Positions 13,572-28,567 are shown, counted from the stretch's first letter. The stretch: 64,000 nt of DNA from Petrosia ficiformis (GCA_947044365.1 OX345643.1:3552001-3616000); one strand, 5' to 3'. Numbers and translations: made by a program. The notes: a model not told the origin generated them from the letters alone.

Positions 13572-16500
13572 CCTGGACACCTAATGGGTCCTACTGGACT
13601 ACTCTTGTGTCCTAGTGGACACCTAATGTGTCCTATTGGACTCCTATTGTATCCTAGTGGAACCTATTGGGATCTAGTGGAATACTAATGGTCCTAGTGG
13701 ACTACTTATGGGTCCTAGTGGACTGCTATTGGGTCCTAGTGTACTCCTATTGGGTTCTAGTGGACTCCTATTCCAATCCTTATGGGTGTAGTGGACACAT
13801 ATTGGATACTAGTGGACACCTAATGGGTCCCATTGTACTCCTTTTGCTTCTATTGGAATCCTATTGGGTCCTAGTGGACTCATTATGGGTCCTACTAGAC
13901 TAGTATTGGACACCTGTTGGGTAATAATGGACACCTATTGGGTCCTAGTGGACTCCTAATGGGTCCTACTGGACTCCTATTGGACTCCTATTGGGGCCTT
14001 GTGGACTCCTATTGGACCCCTATTGTGTCCTAATGGACACCTTTTGGGTTCTAGTGGACTTCTAATGGGTCCTAGTGGACTCCTATCATGTACTAGTGAC
14101 TCATATTCGGTTCTAGTGGAATCCTAATGTGTCCTTGTGGACTCCTATTGGACACCTATTAGGTCCTAGTGGACACTTATTGGGTTCTACTGGACTCCTA
14201 AAGGGTCCTAGTTTACTCCTATTGGACACCTATTGGGACCTAGTGGACTCTTAATGGGTTCTAGTGGACTTTTATTGGGTCCTAGTCGACTCCTAATGGG
14301 TCCTAGTGGACACCTATTGGGTCTTTGTGGACTCCCATTGGACTCCTATTGGGACCTAGTTGACACTATTGGGGTCAAGCGGAATCCTAATGGTTCCTTG
14401 TGCAGTCTAGTGGACACCTATTGGGTACAGGTGGACTCCTATTGCGTTCTAATTGACTCCTAATGAGTCCGTGTGGACTCCTATTGGACTCGTAATGGGT
14501 CCTAGTGGACTCCTATTGGACTCCTATTTGGTCCCTGTGGACTTCTAATTGGTACTAGTGGACTCCTATCGGGACTTAGTGGACACTTAATGGGTCCTAC
14601 TTGACTCCTATTGCATCCTATTTGGTACACCTATGGGGTTCTCAATGGGACATAGTGGACTCCTTTTGGACTCCTAATGGGTCAGAGTGGACTCCTATTG
14701 TGTCCTATATAGTGGACTCCTAATGGGTCCTACGGGACTCCTATTGGACTCCTATTGGGTCCTTGTGGATTCCTATTGGACTCCTAGTGGATACTATTGG
14801 GATCTACTAGAACAATAATTGGTCCTAGTGGACTCCTTATGGGTCCTAGTGGACTAATATTCGAATCCTTATGGGTCTTGTGGACTCCTATTAGGTACAA
14901 GTGGACTCCAATTAGGTCAAACTGGACAACTTTTGGGTCCCAATTGGATTCTAGTGGAAATCTAATGGGTCCTAGTAACTGCTATTGGGTTCTAGCGGAC
15001 TCCTAATGGGTCCTTGTGGACTCCTATTGGACTCCTATTGGGTCCTGGTGGACTCCTATTTGCTTCTATGGGAATCCTAATGGGTCCTTGTGAACTCATT
15101 ATGGGTCCTCTTGGACTCCTATTGGACTCTTATTGGGTCCTAATGGACACCTATTGGGTTCTAGTGGACTTCTAATTGGTTCTAGTGGACTCCTATTGGA
15201 CACCTATTGGGTCCTAGTGGACTCTTATTGGGTTCTACTGGAATCCTAATGGGTCCTAGTTTACTCCTATTGCACACCTCTTGGGACCTAGTGGACACTT
15301 AATGGGTTCTAGTGGACCTTTATTGGGTCCTAGTAAACTCCTAATGGGTCCTAGTGGACTCCTATCGGGTCCTTGTGGACTCCTATTGGACTCCTATTGG
15401 GACCTAGTTGACACTATTGGGGTCCAGTGCAATCCTAATGGTTCTTAGTGCCGTCCTTATGGGTCTAGTGGACTCCTATGGGTTACTAGTGGACTCCTAA
15501 AGGGATCTACTGGACTCCTCTTGTGTCCTAGTGGACACTTAAATTGTCCTACTTGACTCCTATTGGGTCCTATTCGGTGTAAGTGGACTCCTATTGGGTG
15601 CTAGTGGAATCGTAATGGGTCCTTGTCGACTACTTATGGGTCCTAGTGGACTCCTATTGCGTTCTAATGGACTCCTAATGAGTCCATGTGGACTCCTATT
15701 GGACTCTTATCGAGTTCTAGTGGACTCATAATGTGTCCTACTGGACTCCTACTGGGTCCTTGTGGACTCCTATTAGACTCCTATTTGGTCCTAGGGGATT
15801 CCTATCTGGTCTTAGTGGACACTTAATGGGTCCTACTTGACTCCTATTGGGTCCTATTTGGTCCTAGTGCACATCTATTGGGTTCTAGTAGAATCTCAAA
15901 GGGACATAGTGGACTCCTATTGGACTCCTAATGGGTCATAGTGGACTCCTATTGGGTTCTAGTGGACACCTAATGGGTACTCATATTGGGTCATACTGAC
16001 TCCTATTTGGTTCTAGTGGACTCCGAATGGGTCCTTGTGGACTCATATTGGATTCCTATTGGGTCGTTGTGGACTCCTATAGGACTCCCATTGGGACCTA
16101 GTTGACCCTATTGGGGTCTAGCGGAATCCTAATGGATCCTACTGCACTCCTTATGGGTCCTATTGGGTCCTAGTGGACTCCTAATGTGTCCTAGTGGACT
16201 CCTATTGGGTTCTAATGGACTCCTAATGGGTCCTTTGGGACTCCTATAGGAATCCTATTTGGTCCTAGTGGACTCCTAATGGGTCGTAGTGCACTCCTAT
16301 TGGGTCCTAGTGGACTCATATTGGGTCGTAGTGGACTCCTAATGGGTCATATTGGACTCCTATTGGACTCTTATTGGGTCCTAGTGTACTCCTATTGGGT
16401 TCTATTAGAATCTGAATTGTACCTAGTGGACACCTATTGGACTTATATTTGGAGCTAGTGGACTCCTATCGGGTTCTAGTGGAATTCTTATGAGTCCTAA

Positions 16501-16696
16501 TGGACTCCTAATTGGTCATTCTGGACTCATAATGGGTCCTACTGGACTCCTATTGGACCCTATTGGGATCTAGTTGACCCTATTGGTGTCTAGTGGAATA
16601 CTAATGGGTCCTAGTGGAGAACTTATGGGTCCTAGTGGACTCATTTTCGAATCCTTTTGAGGGTAGAGGACTCCTATTGGGTACTAGTGGACTCCT
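13572..16696 (+). repeat. 21-bp satellite, forward block
   Basis: The array is tandem 21-bp units: CCTAGTGGACTCC followed by TATTGGGT or TAATGGGT. Because 21 is a multiple of 3, chance open frames appear that repeat seven residues (GLLMGPS-like). These are not genes. The block abuts the 7-bp satellite with no unique DNA between them. At about 16697 it joins an inverted copy of the roughly 440-bp unit, in the middle of that unit. Confidence 0.95.
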
Positions 16697-19450
16697 CACA
16701 CCCGGAAATGAGCAGCGACGCCACTGCCCAAGTGACCAGGCTAACATTATTATGTGGCTTTTCCTTTTATATGGCTACAACTTTTTCACTTGCTACACTT
16801 GTGGGATTAGGCTTTGATCTATGAATCTCATTAATAATTGTATGCAATAGAGTCACCTGTGTTGGAAATGAGAAGAATTTTGAAAAACATGCTCACTGCT
16901 CTAAGCGCTGAAAAACCAGCAAAATACTAGTCATCAGTATTGATCTGGCATTTAGTTACCAAGTTGATTAAATAAATCAATGAAAAAATAACGGCAACTG
17001 TTCCTCCCCATCAAATAAGCTATCAGTGACTCCAAACGACTTCAGGCCATTTCAATTTTCTTTTGGCATTGATTTATTCAATAAACTTGATAACTAAATG
17101 GGAGTGCATTACTGAAGAACTGAGATAGTTTTAAAACTATCAGTATTGTTCTGCCATTTAGTTACCAAGTTTACAAAATAAATCAATGCAAAAAAATAAT
17201 TAAAAAAATAAATAAAAAAAATTAAAAAAATAAAAAATAAAAAAAAAGTCTTAAAAGTACTTCAGTTCTTCAGTATTGCTCTCCCATTTAGTTATCAAGT
17301 TTAATGATTAAATCAATGCCAAAAGAAAATTGAAATGGCCTGAAGTCATTTGGAGTCACTGATAGCTTATTTGATGGGGAGGAACAGCCCAAATGACCAG
17401 GCTAACATTGTTATGTTGCTTTTCCTTTTATATGCCTACAACTTTTTCACTTGCTACACTTGTGGGTTTAGGCTTTGATCTATGAATCTCAGTAATAAAT
17501 CTATGAATCTCGTTAATAATTCTATGAATCTCATTAATAATTCTATGCAACAGAGACACCAGGGTTGGAAATGGGAACAATTTTGAAAAACAGGCTCAAT
17601 GCTCTAAGGGTTGAAAATCCAGCAAAATACAACAGTCATCAGTATTGTTCTGGCATTTAGTTACCAAGTTTACAAAATAAATCAATGCAAAAAATAAATA
17701 AATAAAAAAAATTTAAAAAATTAAAAAAATAAAAAATTAAAAAAATAAATAAATAAATAAATTTTTAAAAAATTTTTAAATTACCTCAGTTTGTCAGCAT
17801 TCCGCTGCCGTTTAGTTATCAAGTTTATTCAATACATTGACGGAAAATAAAAAATAAAAAAAAAGTTTTAAAATTACCTCAGTTCATCCGCATTCCGCTG
17901 CCCTTTAGTTATCAAGTTTATTGAATAAGTTAAAGCAAAAAGAAAGTTGAAATAGCCTGAAGTCATTTGGTGTCACTGATAGCTTATTTGATGGGGAGGA
18001 ACAGTTGCCGGTATCGCAGTCCCCCCTCGAAAAAGGGCCATACATGAAGTACGTAACAACTGACCTTGAGATCTAGGATCTCGTCAAACATCACTAACAA
18101 TGACATACACACCCCGGACTTGAGCAGCCACGCCACAGCCCAAATGACCCGGCTAACATTCTTATGCTGCTTTTCCTTTTATATGCCTACAACTTTTTCA
18201 CTTGCTACACTTGTGGGTTTAGGTTTTGATCTATGAATCTCATTAATAATTTTATAAATCTCATTAAAAAAAAATAAAAAATAAAAAATAAAAAACAAAA
18301 AAAATTTTAAAATTACCTTAGTTTGTCAGCATTCCGCTGCCGTTTAGTTATCAAGTTTATTGAATAAATTAATGCAAAATGAAAATTGAAATAGCGTGAA
18401 GTCATTTGGAGTCACTGATAGCTTATTTGATGGGGAGGAACAGTTGCCGGTATCCCAGTCCCCCCTCGAATGAGGGGCGTACACGAAGTACGTAACAACT
18501 GACCTTGAGATCTAGGATCTCGTCAAACATCACTAACGATGACATACTCACCCCGGACTTGAGCAGCCACGCCACAGCCCAAATGACCAGGCTAACATTC
18601 TTATGTTGCTTTTCCTTTTATATCCCTACAGCTTTTTCACTTGCTACACTTGTGGGTTTAGGCTTTGATCTATGAATCTCATTAATAATTCTATGAATCT
18701 CATTAATAATCCTATGAATCTCATTAATAATTCTCTGCAATAGAAACACCACTATTGGAAAGGGGAAGAATTGTGAAAAACAGGTTCAATGCTCTAAGGG
18801 TTGAAATTCCAATAATATACGACAGTCATCAGAATTTTTCTGGCATTTAGTCACCAAGCTTATTAAATAAGCCAACGGAAAAAAAAAAAAAAGTTTTTTA
18901 ATTTTTTCAGTTCATCTGTATTCCGCGGCCGTTTAGTTATCAAGTTTATTGAATAAATTAATGCAAAATGAAAATTCATATAGCCTGAAGTCATTTAGTG
19001 TCACTGATAGCTTATTTGATTGGGAGGAACAGTTGCCGGTATCCCAGTCCCCCCTCGAAAGAGGGCCGTACACAAAGTACGTAACAACTGACCTTGAGAT
19101 CTAGGATCTCGTCAAACATCACTAACAATGACATACTCACTTGTGGGTTTAGGCTTTGATCTATGAATCTCATTAATAATTCTATGAATCTCATTAATAA
19201 TCCTATGAATCTCATTAATAATTCTCTGCAATAGAAACACCAGTATTGGAAAGGGGAAGAATTGTGAAAAACAGGTTCAATGCTCTAAGGGTTGAAATTC
19301 CAACAATATACAACAGTCATCAGTGTTGTTCTGGCATTTAGTCACCAAGCTTATTGAATAAGCCAATGGAAAAAAAAAATAATAATAATAAAATAAATAA
19401 ATAAAAGTTTTTTAGTTTTTTCAGTTCATCTGTATTTCCCGGCCGTTTAG
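16697..19450 (-). repeat. Cluster of ~440-600-bp units, minus orientation
   Basis: Three copies contain the full hairpin core in reverse orientation, with GAGATCTAGGATCTC starting at 18068, 18507 and 19096. Partial copies lie at 16697-16920 and 17390-17640. A plus-oriented fragment at about 16976-17100 faces a minus-oriented fragment at about 17267-17392, forming a local fold-back. A-rich linkers separate the units. They belong to the same family as the array at 28568-50033, mostly the longer variant that carries the GGCATTTAG...TTGTTCTGG segment. Confidence 0.88.
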
Positions 19451-22400
19451 TAGTTCACAAGGACCCATAAGGAGTTCGTTAGGACCAATATGGATTCCAC
19501 TAGGAGTCCACAAGGACCAATTAAGAGTCCACTAGGACCTATAATGAGTCCTCTAGGACAAATGAAGAGTCCAATAGTACCCAATAGGACACCATTAGGA
19601 CCAATTAGTAGTCCACTGAGACCCATTGAAGTCCATTTTGACACAATAGGAGTCCACTAGGACCCAATAGGAGTCCAGTGGGACCCAATAGTGGTCCAAT
19701 AGGACCCAATAATAGTCATCTAGGACCAAATAGTAGTCCTCTAGGACCAATAAGGAGTCCAATAGGACCCAATAGGAGTTCACTAGGACCTATAAGGAGT
19801 CCAATTGGACCCATTAGGAGTCCACTAGCTCCCATTAGGATTCCACTAGGACCCATAAGGAGTCCAGTAGGACTCAATAGGACTCCACTAGGACCCATTA
19901 GGAGTCCACCAGGACTCATTATGATTCCAATATATGCCAAAAGGAGTCCATTAAGACTGAACAGGAGTCCACTAAGACCCATTTTGAGTCCATTAGAACC
20001 AATAAGGAGTCCTCTATGACCCAGTAGGAGTCCACTAGGACCAATTACGAGTCCATTAGGATCCAGAAGGAGAACCCTAGGACACAATAGGAGTCCACTA
20101 GGACCCAATAGGAGTCCACTAGGACCAATGATGAGTCTACTAGGACCAATTAGGAGTCCACTAAGACCCTTCTTGAGTCCATCAGGCCTAATAATGTGTC
20201 CACTAGGACCCAAAAGGAGTCCACTAGGACCAATGATGAGTCTACTAGGACCTATTAGGAGTCCACTAAGACCCTTCTTGAGTCGATTAGGACTAATAAT
20301 GAGTCCACTAGGACCCCATAGGAGTCCACTAGGACACTTCTTGAGTCCATTAGGACTAATATGGAGTCCACTAGGACCCAATAGGTGTCCACTAGGACCC
20401 AATAGTACTACCCATTAGGAGTCCACTAGTACCCATTAGGAATACATTATGACCTATAAGGAGTCCAATAGGACGCAATAGGAGTCCACTAGGACCCATA
20501 ATGTTTCCTCCAGGACCAATGAAGAGCCCAATAGAACCCAATAGTACTCCATTAGGACCCATTAAGAGTCTACTGGGACCCATTAGAAGTCCAATAGGAC
20601 CCAATAGGAGTCCTCTAGGACCCATTAGGAGTCCTCTAGGACTCCATTGGGACCCATTATAAGTCCAATAGGACCCAACAGGAGTCCTCTAGGACCCAAT
20701 AGGAGTCCCCTACCACCAATAAGGAGTCAACTAGGACCCAATAGGAGTCCACTAGGACCTGTAAGCAGTCCACTAGGACTCATTAGAAATCCAATAGGAC
20801 CCCGACGGAGTCCACTAGGACCCATTAGGAGTCCACTAGGACCAATAATGAGTCCACTAGGACCAATTAGTAGTTCACAAGAACCCATAAGGAGTCCATT
20901 AGGACCAATATGGATTCCACTAGGAGTCCACAAGGACCCATTGAGAGTCCACTAGGACCCATAAGGAGTCCTGTAGGACCCATGAAGGGTGCAATGGTAC
21001 CCATTAGGACTCCATTAGGACCAATTAGGTGTCCACTGGGACCCATTGGAAGTCCACTATGACACAATAGGAGTCCACTAGGACCCAATAGGAGTCCAGT
21101 GGGACCCAATAGGAGTCCAATAGGACCCAATACTAGTCCTCTACGACCAATTAGTAGTCCTCTAGGACCAATAAGGAGTCCAATAGGACCCGATAGGAGT
21201 TCACTAGGACCTATAAGGAGTTCAATTGGACCCATTAGGAGTCCACTAGCACCCATTAGGATTCCGCTAGGACCCAATAGGAGCCGAACAGGAGTCCACT
21301 AAGACCCATCTTGAGTCCATTAGGACCAATAAGGAGTCCTCTATGACCCAATAGGAGTCCACTGGGACCAATTAGGAGTCCATTAGGATCCAGAAGGAGT
21401 CCCCTAGGACACAATAGGAGTCCACTAGGACCAATGATGAATCTACTAGGACCAATTAGGAGTCCACTAAGACCATTCTTGAGTCCATTAGGACCAATAA
21501 GGAGTCCAATATGACCCAATAGGAGTCCACTAGGAACCAATAGTACTCCACTAGGACCCATTAGGTTTCCACTAGGACCCATAAGGAATACATTAGGACA
21601 CATATGGACTCCACTATGACCCAATATGAGTCCATTAGGACCCAATAGGATTCAACTAGGACCAATAAGGAGTCCAATAGGAGCCATTAGGAATACATTA
21701 GGACCCTTAAGCAGTCGACTAGGACCCAATAGAAGTCCATTAGGACCCCAATAGGACTCCACTAGGAACCATTAGGAGTCCACAAGGACTCATGATTCCC
21801 CTATATCCCAAAAGGAGTAAATTAGGACCTAACATGAGTCCACTAAGACCCATTAGGAGTACAATAAAACCCAGAAGGACTCCATTAGGACCCAATAGGA
21901 GTCCACTTGGACTCCACTAGGACTAATAAGGAGTCCTCTAGGAACAAATAAGTGTCCACTAGGACCCATTAGGAGTCCTGTAGGACCCATTAGGAGTCCA
22001 CTGGGACACATTATAAGTCCACAAGGATGCAATAGGAGTCCACTTGGACCCAATAGTACTCCACCAGGACTAATATGGAGTCCTCTAGGATCAATAAGTG
22101 TCCACTAGGACCCATTAGGTGTCCACTAGCACCAAATAGGAGTCCACTAGGACCCAGAAGGACTCCATTAGGACCCAATAGGAGTCCACTTGGACCCAAT
22201 AGTACTACACCAGGACCATTAAGGAGTCCTCTAGGACGTCCACTAGGACAAATTAGGTGTCCACTAACACCAAATAGGAGCCCACTAAAACCAAGAAGGA
22301 GTCCACTCTAGACACAATAGGAGTCCACTAGGACCCAATAGGAGTCCACTATGACCAATAATGAGTCCACTAGGACCAATTAAGAGTCCACAAAGACCCT

Positions 22401-25400
22401 TAATGAGTCCAATGGGACCAATGAGGAGTCCTCTAGGACCCATTAGGAGTCCTCTATGACCCATAAGGAGTCCAGCAGGACACAATAGGAGTCCATTAGG
22501 ACCCAATAGGATTTCACTAGGACCAATAAGAAGTCCACTAGGGCCCAATAGGAGTCCACTAGGACACAATAAGAGTCCACTAGGACCAAATAGTACTCCA
22601 CTAGGATATATAAGGAGTCCACTAGGACCCATTATGAGTCCACTGGGACAAATAATGAGTCCACTAGGACCAATTAGGAGTCCAAAGGGACCCATTTTGA
22701 GTCCAACAGGACCCATTTTGAGTCCATTAGGACCAATATGGAGTCGACTAGGACCCAATAGGAGTCCAATAGACCCAATCGTACTCCACTAGGACCCAAT
22801 AGGAGTCCGCTTGGACCCATTAGGAATACATTAGGACCCATAAGTTGTCCACTAGGAAGCAATAGGAGTCCAGTAGGACTCCATAGGATTCCACCAGGAC
22901 CAATTAGGTGTCCACTAGGACCGACGAGGAGTCCACTAGCACCCTTAAGGAGTCCACAAGGAACTAATAGGACTCCAGAGGACCCATTAGGAGTCCACTA
23001 GGACCCATTAGGTGTCAGCTAGGACCCATAAGGAGTCCACTATGACCCAATAGGGCTCCTCCAGGACCCATTAGGTGTCCAGTATGACCCATTAGGTGTC
23101 AGCTAGGACCCATAAGGAGTCCACTATGACCCAATAGGGCTCCTCCAGGACCCTTTAGGAGTACATTAGGACCCAAAAGGAATCCATTAAGTCCCAATAG
23201 GTGTCTACTAGGACCCAATAGGAGTCCACTTGGACCAATAAGGAGTCCACTAGGACCAATAATTAGTCCACTAGGACCCATTAGGAGTCCTCTAGGACCC
23301 ATTAGGTGTCCGCTAGGACCCATTATGATTGCACTATCTCCCAAAAGGAGTCAATTTAGACACAGTAGGAGTCGAATAAGACCCAATATCAGTCCACTAG
23401 GACCAATTAGTACTCCACTTGCATCCCTTAGAAGTCCACTAGGACCCATTAGGAGTCCAAAAGGACCCATAAGGAGTCCATTAGGACCCAATAGGTGTCC
23501 ACAAGGACCCAATAGGCGTCCACTAGGAACAATAAGGAGTCGACTAGGACCAATAAGTAGTCCACTAAGACCGACGAGGAGTCCACTAGCACCATTAAGG
23601 AGTCCACTAGGAACTAAGAGGTCTCCAGAGTGCCCATTAGAAGTCCGCTAGGACCCATTAGGAGTCCGCTAGGACCCATTACGATTGCACTAGATCCCAA
23701 AAGGAGTCAATTTGGACCCAGTAGGAGTCGAATAAGACCCAATATCAGTCCACTAGGACCAATTAGGACTCCACTTGCATCCCTTAGAAGTACCATTAGG
23801 AGTCCCGTAGGACCCAATAGGAGTCCACTAAGACCAAATAGGAGTCCATTAGGACTCAATAGGTGTCCAGTAGGACCCATAAGGAATCCACTAGATCCCA
23901 TTAGGAGTCCACAAGGACCCACGAGGCGTCGACTAGGACCAATAAGGAGTCCACTAGGACTCATTAGGAGTACAATAGTACCAAATAGGAGACCACTAGG
24001 ACTCAATAGGTGTCCAGTAGGACCCATAAGGAATCCACTAGATCCCATTAGGAGTCCACAAGGACCCACGAGGCGTCGACTAGGACCAATAAGGAGTCCA
24101 CTAGGACTCATTAGGAGTCCACTAGGACCAATAAGGAGTCCACTAGGACCCAATATGACTCCACTAGGACTCGATAGGACTCCTCTAGGACCCATTAGGA
24201 GTGCACTAGGACCCAATAGGAGTCCACTAGGAACTAAAAGGAGTCCACTAGGTCCCATTAGGTGTCCACTAGAACCAATAAGGAGTCCACTATGACTCAT
24301 TGGGAGTCCAGTAGGACGCATAAGGTGTCCACTAGCACCCAATAGGACTCCACTAGGACACATAAACTGTGAACTAGGACACAATTGGAATCCATTAGGA
24401 CCAAATAGGAGTCCAATAGGAACAATAAGGCATGGACTAGGACCCATTCGGAGTCACCAAGGACCCATAAGCAGTCCACCAGGACCCAATAGGTCTGACT
24501 TAGTACCCATTAGGAGTCCACCAGGACCCATTAGAAGTCCCGTAGTACCCATAAGTAGTCCAATAGGACCCTACTGGAGTCAAACTAGGACCTAATAGGA
24601 GTCCACTAGGACCAATAAGGAGTCCACTAGGACCCATTAGGAGTCCACTAGGAACCATAAGGAGTCCACTAGGACCCAATAGGAGTCCACTACTGCCAAT
24701 TGGTGTCATATAGGACCAATAAGGAGTCCAGAAGGACCCATTATGAGTAAACTAGGAGCTATAAGGAGTCCACTAGGACCAATAAGTTCTCCACTAGGAC
24801 CCAATAGGACTCCACTAGGTCCCATTGGGAGTCCTATAGGACCTATTACAAGTCCTGTAGGCCCTATAAGTAGTCCACTATGACCCAATTCGAGTCCACT
24901 TGAACCAATAGCAGTCCGTTAGGACCTAATAAGAGTCCACTAGGACCCATTATGAGTCCACTAGGACCCATTAGGAGTCCACCAGGACCCATTAGGAGTG
25001 CACAAGGACCCATAAGGAGTCCACTAGGACCCTATATGACTCCACTAGTACCCAAAATGACTCCTATAGGACCCAATAGGACTCCCGTAGCACCACTGGG
25101 ACCCATTACGAGTCAACAGGGACCCAGTAGGAGTCAACTAGGACCAATAAGGAGTCAACTAGGACCAAAAAGGAGTCTACTAGGACCCAACAGGAGTCCA
25201 CTAGGACACAGTAGGAGTCCACTAGGACCAATAAGGACTCAACTAGGACCAAAAAGGAGTCCACTTGGACCCATTAGGAGTCCACTAGGACCCAATTGGA
25301 GTCCACTTGGACCAATAAGGAGTCTACTAGGACCCATAAGGAGTCCACTAGGACACAGTAGGAGTCCACTAGGACCAATAAGGAGTCAGCTAGGACCAAA

Positions 25401-28400
25401 AAGGAGTCCACTAGGACCCAGTAGGAGTCCACTAGGACCCAATTGGAGTCCACTAGGACCAATAAGGAGTCTACTAGGACCCAACAGGAGTCCACTAGGA
25501 CACAGTAGGAGTCCACTAGGACCAATAAGGAGTCAACTAGGACCCATTAGGTGTCAGCTAGGACCCATAAGGAGTCCACTATGACCAAATAGGGCTCCAT
25601 TAGGAGTACATTAGGACCCAAAAGGAGTACCCAATAGGTGTCTACTAGGACCCAATCGGAATCCACTAGGACCAATAAGGAGTCCACTAGGACCAATAAG
25701 GAGTCTACTAGGACCCAACAGGAGTCCACTAGGACACAGTAGGAGTCCACTAGGACCAATAAGGAGTCCACTAGGACCCATTAGGTGTCAGCTAGGACCC
25801 ATAAGGAGTCCACTATGACCCAATAGGGCTCCATTAGGAGTACAATAGGACCCAAAAGGAGTCCATTAAGACCCAATAGGTGTCTACTAGGACCCAATCG
25901 GAGTCCACTAGGACCAATAAGGAGTCCACTAGGACCAATAAGGAGTCTACTAGGACACAACAGGAGTCCACTAGGACACAGTAGGAGTCCACTAGGACCA
26001 ATAAAGAGTCCACTATGACCCAATAGGGCTCCATTAGGAGTACATTAGGACCCAAAAGGAGTCCATTAAGACCCAATAGGTGTCTACTAGGACCCAATCG
26101 GAGTCCACTAGGACCAATAAGGAGTCCACTAGGACCAATAAGGAGTCTACTAGGACACAACAGGAGTCCACTAGGACACAGTAGGAGTCCACTAGGACCA
26201 ATAAGGAGTCCACTATGACCCAATAGGGCTCCATTAGGAGTACATTAGGACCCAAAAGGAGTCCATTAAGACCCAATAGGTGTCTACTGGGACCCAATCT
26301 GAGTCCACTAGGACCAATGAGGAGTCCACTAGGACCAATAATTAGTCCACTAGGACCCATTAGGAGTCCGCTAGGACCCATTATGATTAAACTAGATGCC
26401 AAAAGGAGTCAATTTGGACCCAGTAGGAGTCGAATAAGACCCAATATCAGTCCACTAGGACCAATTAGGACTCCACTTGCATCCCTTAGAAGTCCAATAG
26501 GACCCTTTAAGAGTCCGAAAGGACCCATAAGGAGTCTACTAGGATCCAATAGGAGTCAACTAGGACCCAATAGGAGTCCACTAGGACAAATAATGTGTCA
26601 AAAGAATCCATTAGGAGTCCAATAGGACCCATGAGGATTCCAATAGGTCCCGATAGGACTTCACTAGGACCCATTACGAGTGTACTAGGAATTATTAGGA
26701 GTCCACTGGGACTCCAATAGCTCCCGATAGGAGTCCACTAGGACGCAGCAGGAGTCTACTAGGACCGATAAGTAGTCCACTAGTACCCATAAGGAGTCCA
26801 ATAGGACCCAATAGGAATCCACTAGGAACCAGTAGGAGTCCACTAGTACCAATAAGGAGTCCACCAGGACCCATTAAGAGTCCACTAGGACCAATAAGGA
26901 GTCCACTAGGACCCAAAAGTAGTCAACTAGGACCCAGTAGGAGTCCACTAGGACCAATAAGGAGTCCACTACGACCAATAAGGAGTCTACTATGACTCAT
27001 TCGGAGTCCACTAGTACTAATAAAAAGTCCTTTAGGACCCAATAGGAATCCAGTAGGACCCAATAAGAGTCAACTAGGACCCAATAGGAATCCACTACGA
27101 CCAATAAGGAGTCCACTAGGATGCAATAGGACTCCAGTAAGACCAATTAGGAGTCCACTAGGACACATTAGCGGTTCATTAGGACCCAATTGGACTTCAT
27201 TAGGACCCATAAGTAGCCCACTAGGACCTATGAGGAGAGCACTACGACACAATAGGACCCAATTGGAATCCACTAGGACCTAATAGGAGTCCACTAGGAC
27301 CAATAAGGCGTCCACTAGGACCCATTGGTTGTCCACTAGGACCCATAAGGAGTCTACTAGGACCCAATAGGGCTCATTTAGGACCCATTAGGAAACCAAT
27401 AGGACCCATTAGAAGTGTTCTAGGACACATAAGGAGTCCAGTAGGACCCAACAGGAGTCCAGTAGGACCCAATGTGAGTCCACTAAGACATATTATGAGT
27501 CCACTAGGACCAATAATGAGTCCACTAGGACCCATTATGATTCCACTAGATCCCAAAAAGTGTCCATTAGGACTCATTAGGAGTCATCTTGGACCCACTA
27601 GGAGTCAACTAGTACCCGTGAGGAGTCCAATAGAACTCAATATGATTCCACTAGGACCCAATAAGACGCATTTAGAACCCATTAGGAATCCAATAGTTCC
27701 AATTATAAATCCCCTAGGACCCATAAGGATTCCAGTAGGACCCAACAGGAGTTCACTAGGACCCAACAGGAGTCCACTAGCACCAATAAGGAGTCCACAT
27801 GAACCAATTAGGAGTAAATTAGGACCCATAAGGAGTCCTCAAAGACCCAATATGACTCCACTAGGACCCTGTAGGACTCCAATAGGACTCATTAAAATAC
27901 CCATTAGGAGTCCACTAGGACCCAATATTATTCCACTAGGTGTCCAATGGGACCCAATAGTAGTTCACTAGTACCCAATTGGAGTCAACTAGGACCCATA
28001 TAGAGTCAACTAGGACCCAAAAGGAGTCCATTAGGACCGAATAGGTGTCCACTACGGTACAATAATGAGTCCACTAGGACCAATAAAGAGTCCACAATGG
28101 CCCATTAGGAATCCACTAGGACCGAAAAGGAGTCCACTAGGACCCAATAGGTGTCCACTATGACCCAATAGGAGTCCACTAGGACCCAATTGGATTCCTC
28201 TAGGACCCATGAAGGGTCAACTAGGACCCATTAGGAGTCCACTAGGACCCAATAGGAGTCCACTACAACCAATAAGGAGTCCAACATGACTTTTTAGGAG
28301 TCCACTAGGACTCAAATAGAGTCCACTAGGACAAATAACGAGTCCAGTAGTACCCAATAGGAGTACCCAGTAGGAGTCTATTAGGACCAATAAGGAATCC

Positions 28401-28567
28401 ACTAGGACCCATTAGGAGTCCACTAGGACCCAATAGGTGTCCACTAGGACCTAATACGAGTCCACTAGGACTCAAGAGGAGTCCACTAGGACCAATAAAG
28501 AGTCCTATAGGACTCACCAGGTGTCCACTAGGACCCAATAGTAGTTCACTAGGTCACAATTAGTGTC
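19451..28567 (-). repeat. 21-bp satellite, reverse block with higher-order repeats
   Basis: This is the same 21-bp satellite as 13572-16696 but on the opposite strand (GGAGTCCACTAGG followed by ACCCAATA or CCATTA). It is about 9.1 kb long. Higher-order structure is visible: a segment marked by CAATAGGGCTCC recurs at 25821, 26021 and 26221, exactly 200 bp apart, with a variant at 25587. Two copies of a shorter block occur near 23040-23140, and a roughly 190-bp block repeats at 23810-24130. Both ends join the roughly 440-bp unit family. Open frames up to 246 codons arise from the 21-bp period and are not taken as genes. Confidence 0.94.

Noticed and set aside
19678..24447. Many open frames of 60-246 codons rich in GPSGLL or GPIRSPL repeats
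   Set aside because: The 21-bp satellite period is a multiple of three, so stop-free frames appear on both strands without selection. Frames overlap on opposite strands and start and stop at random.
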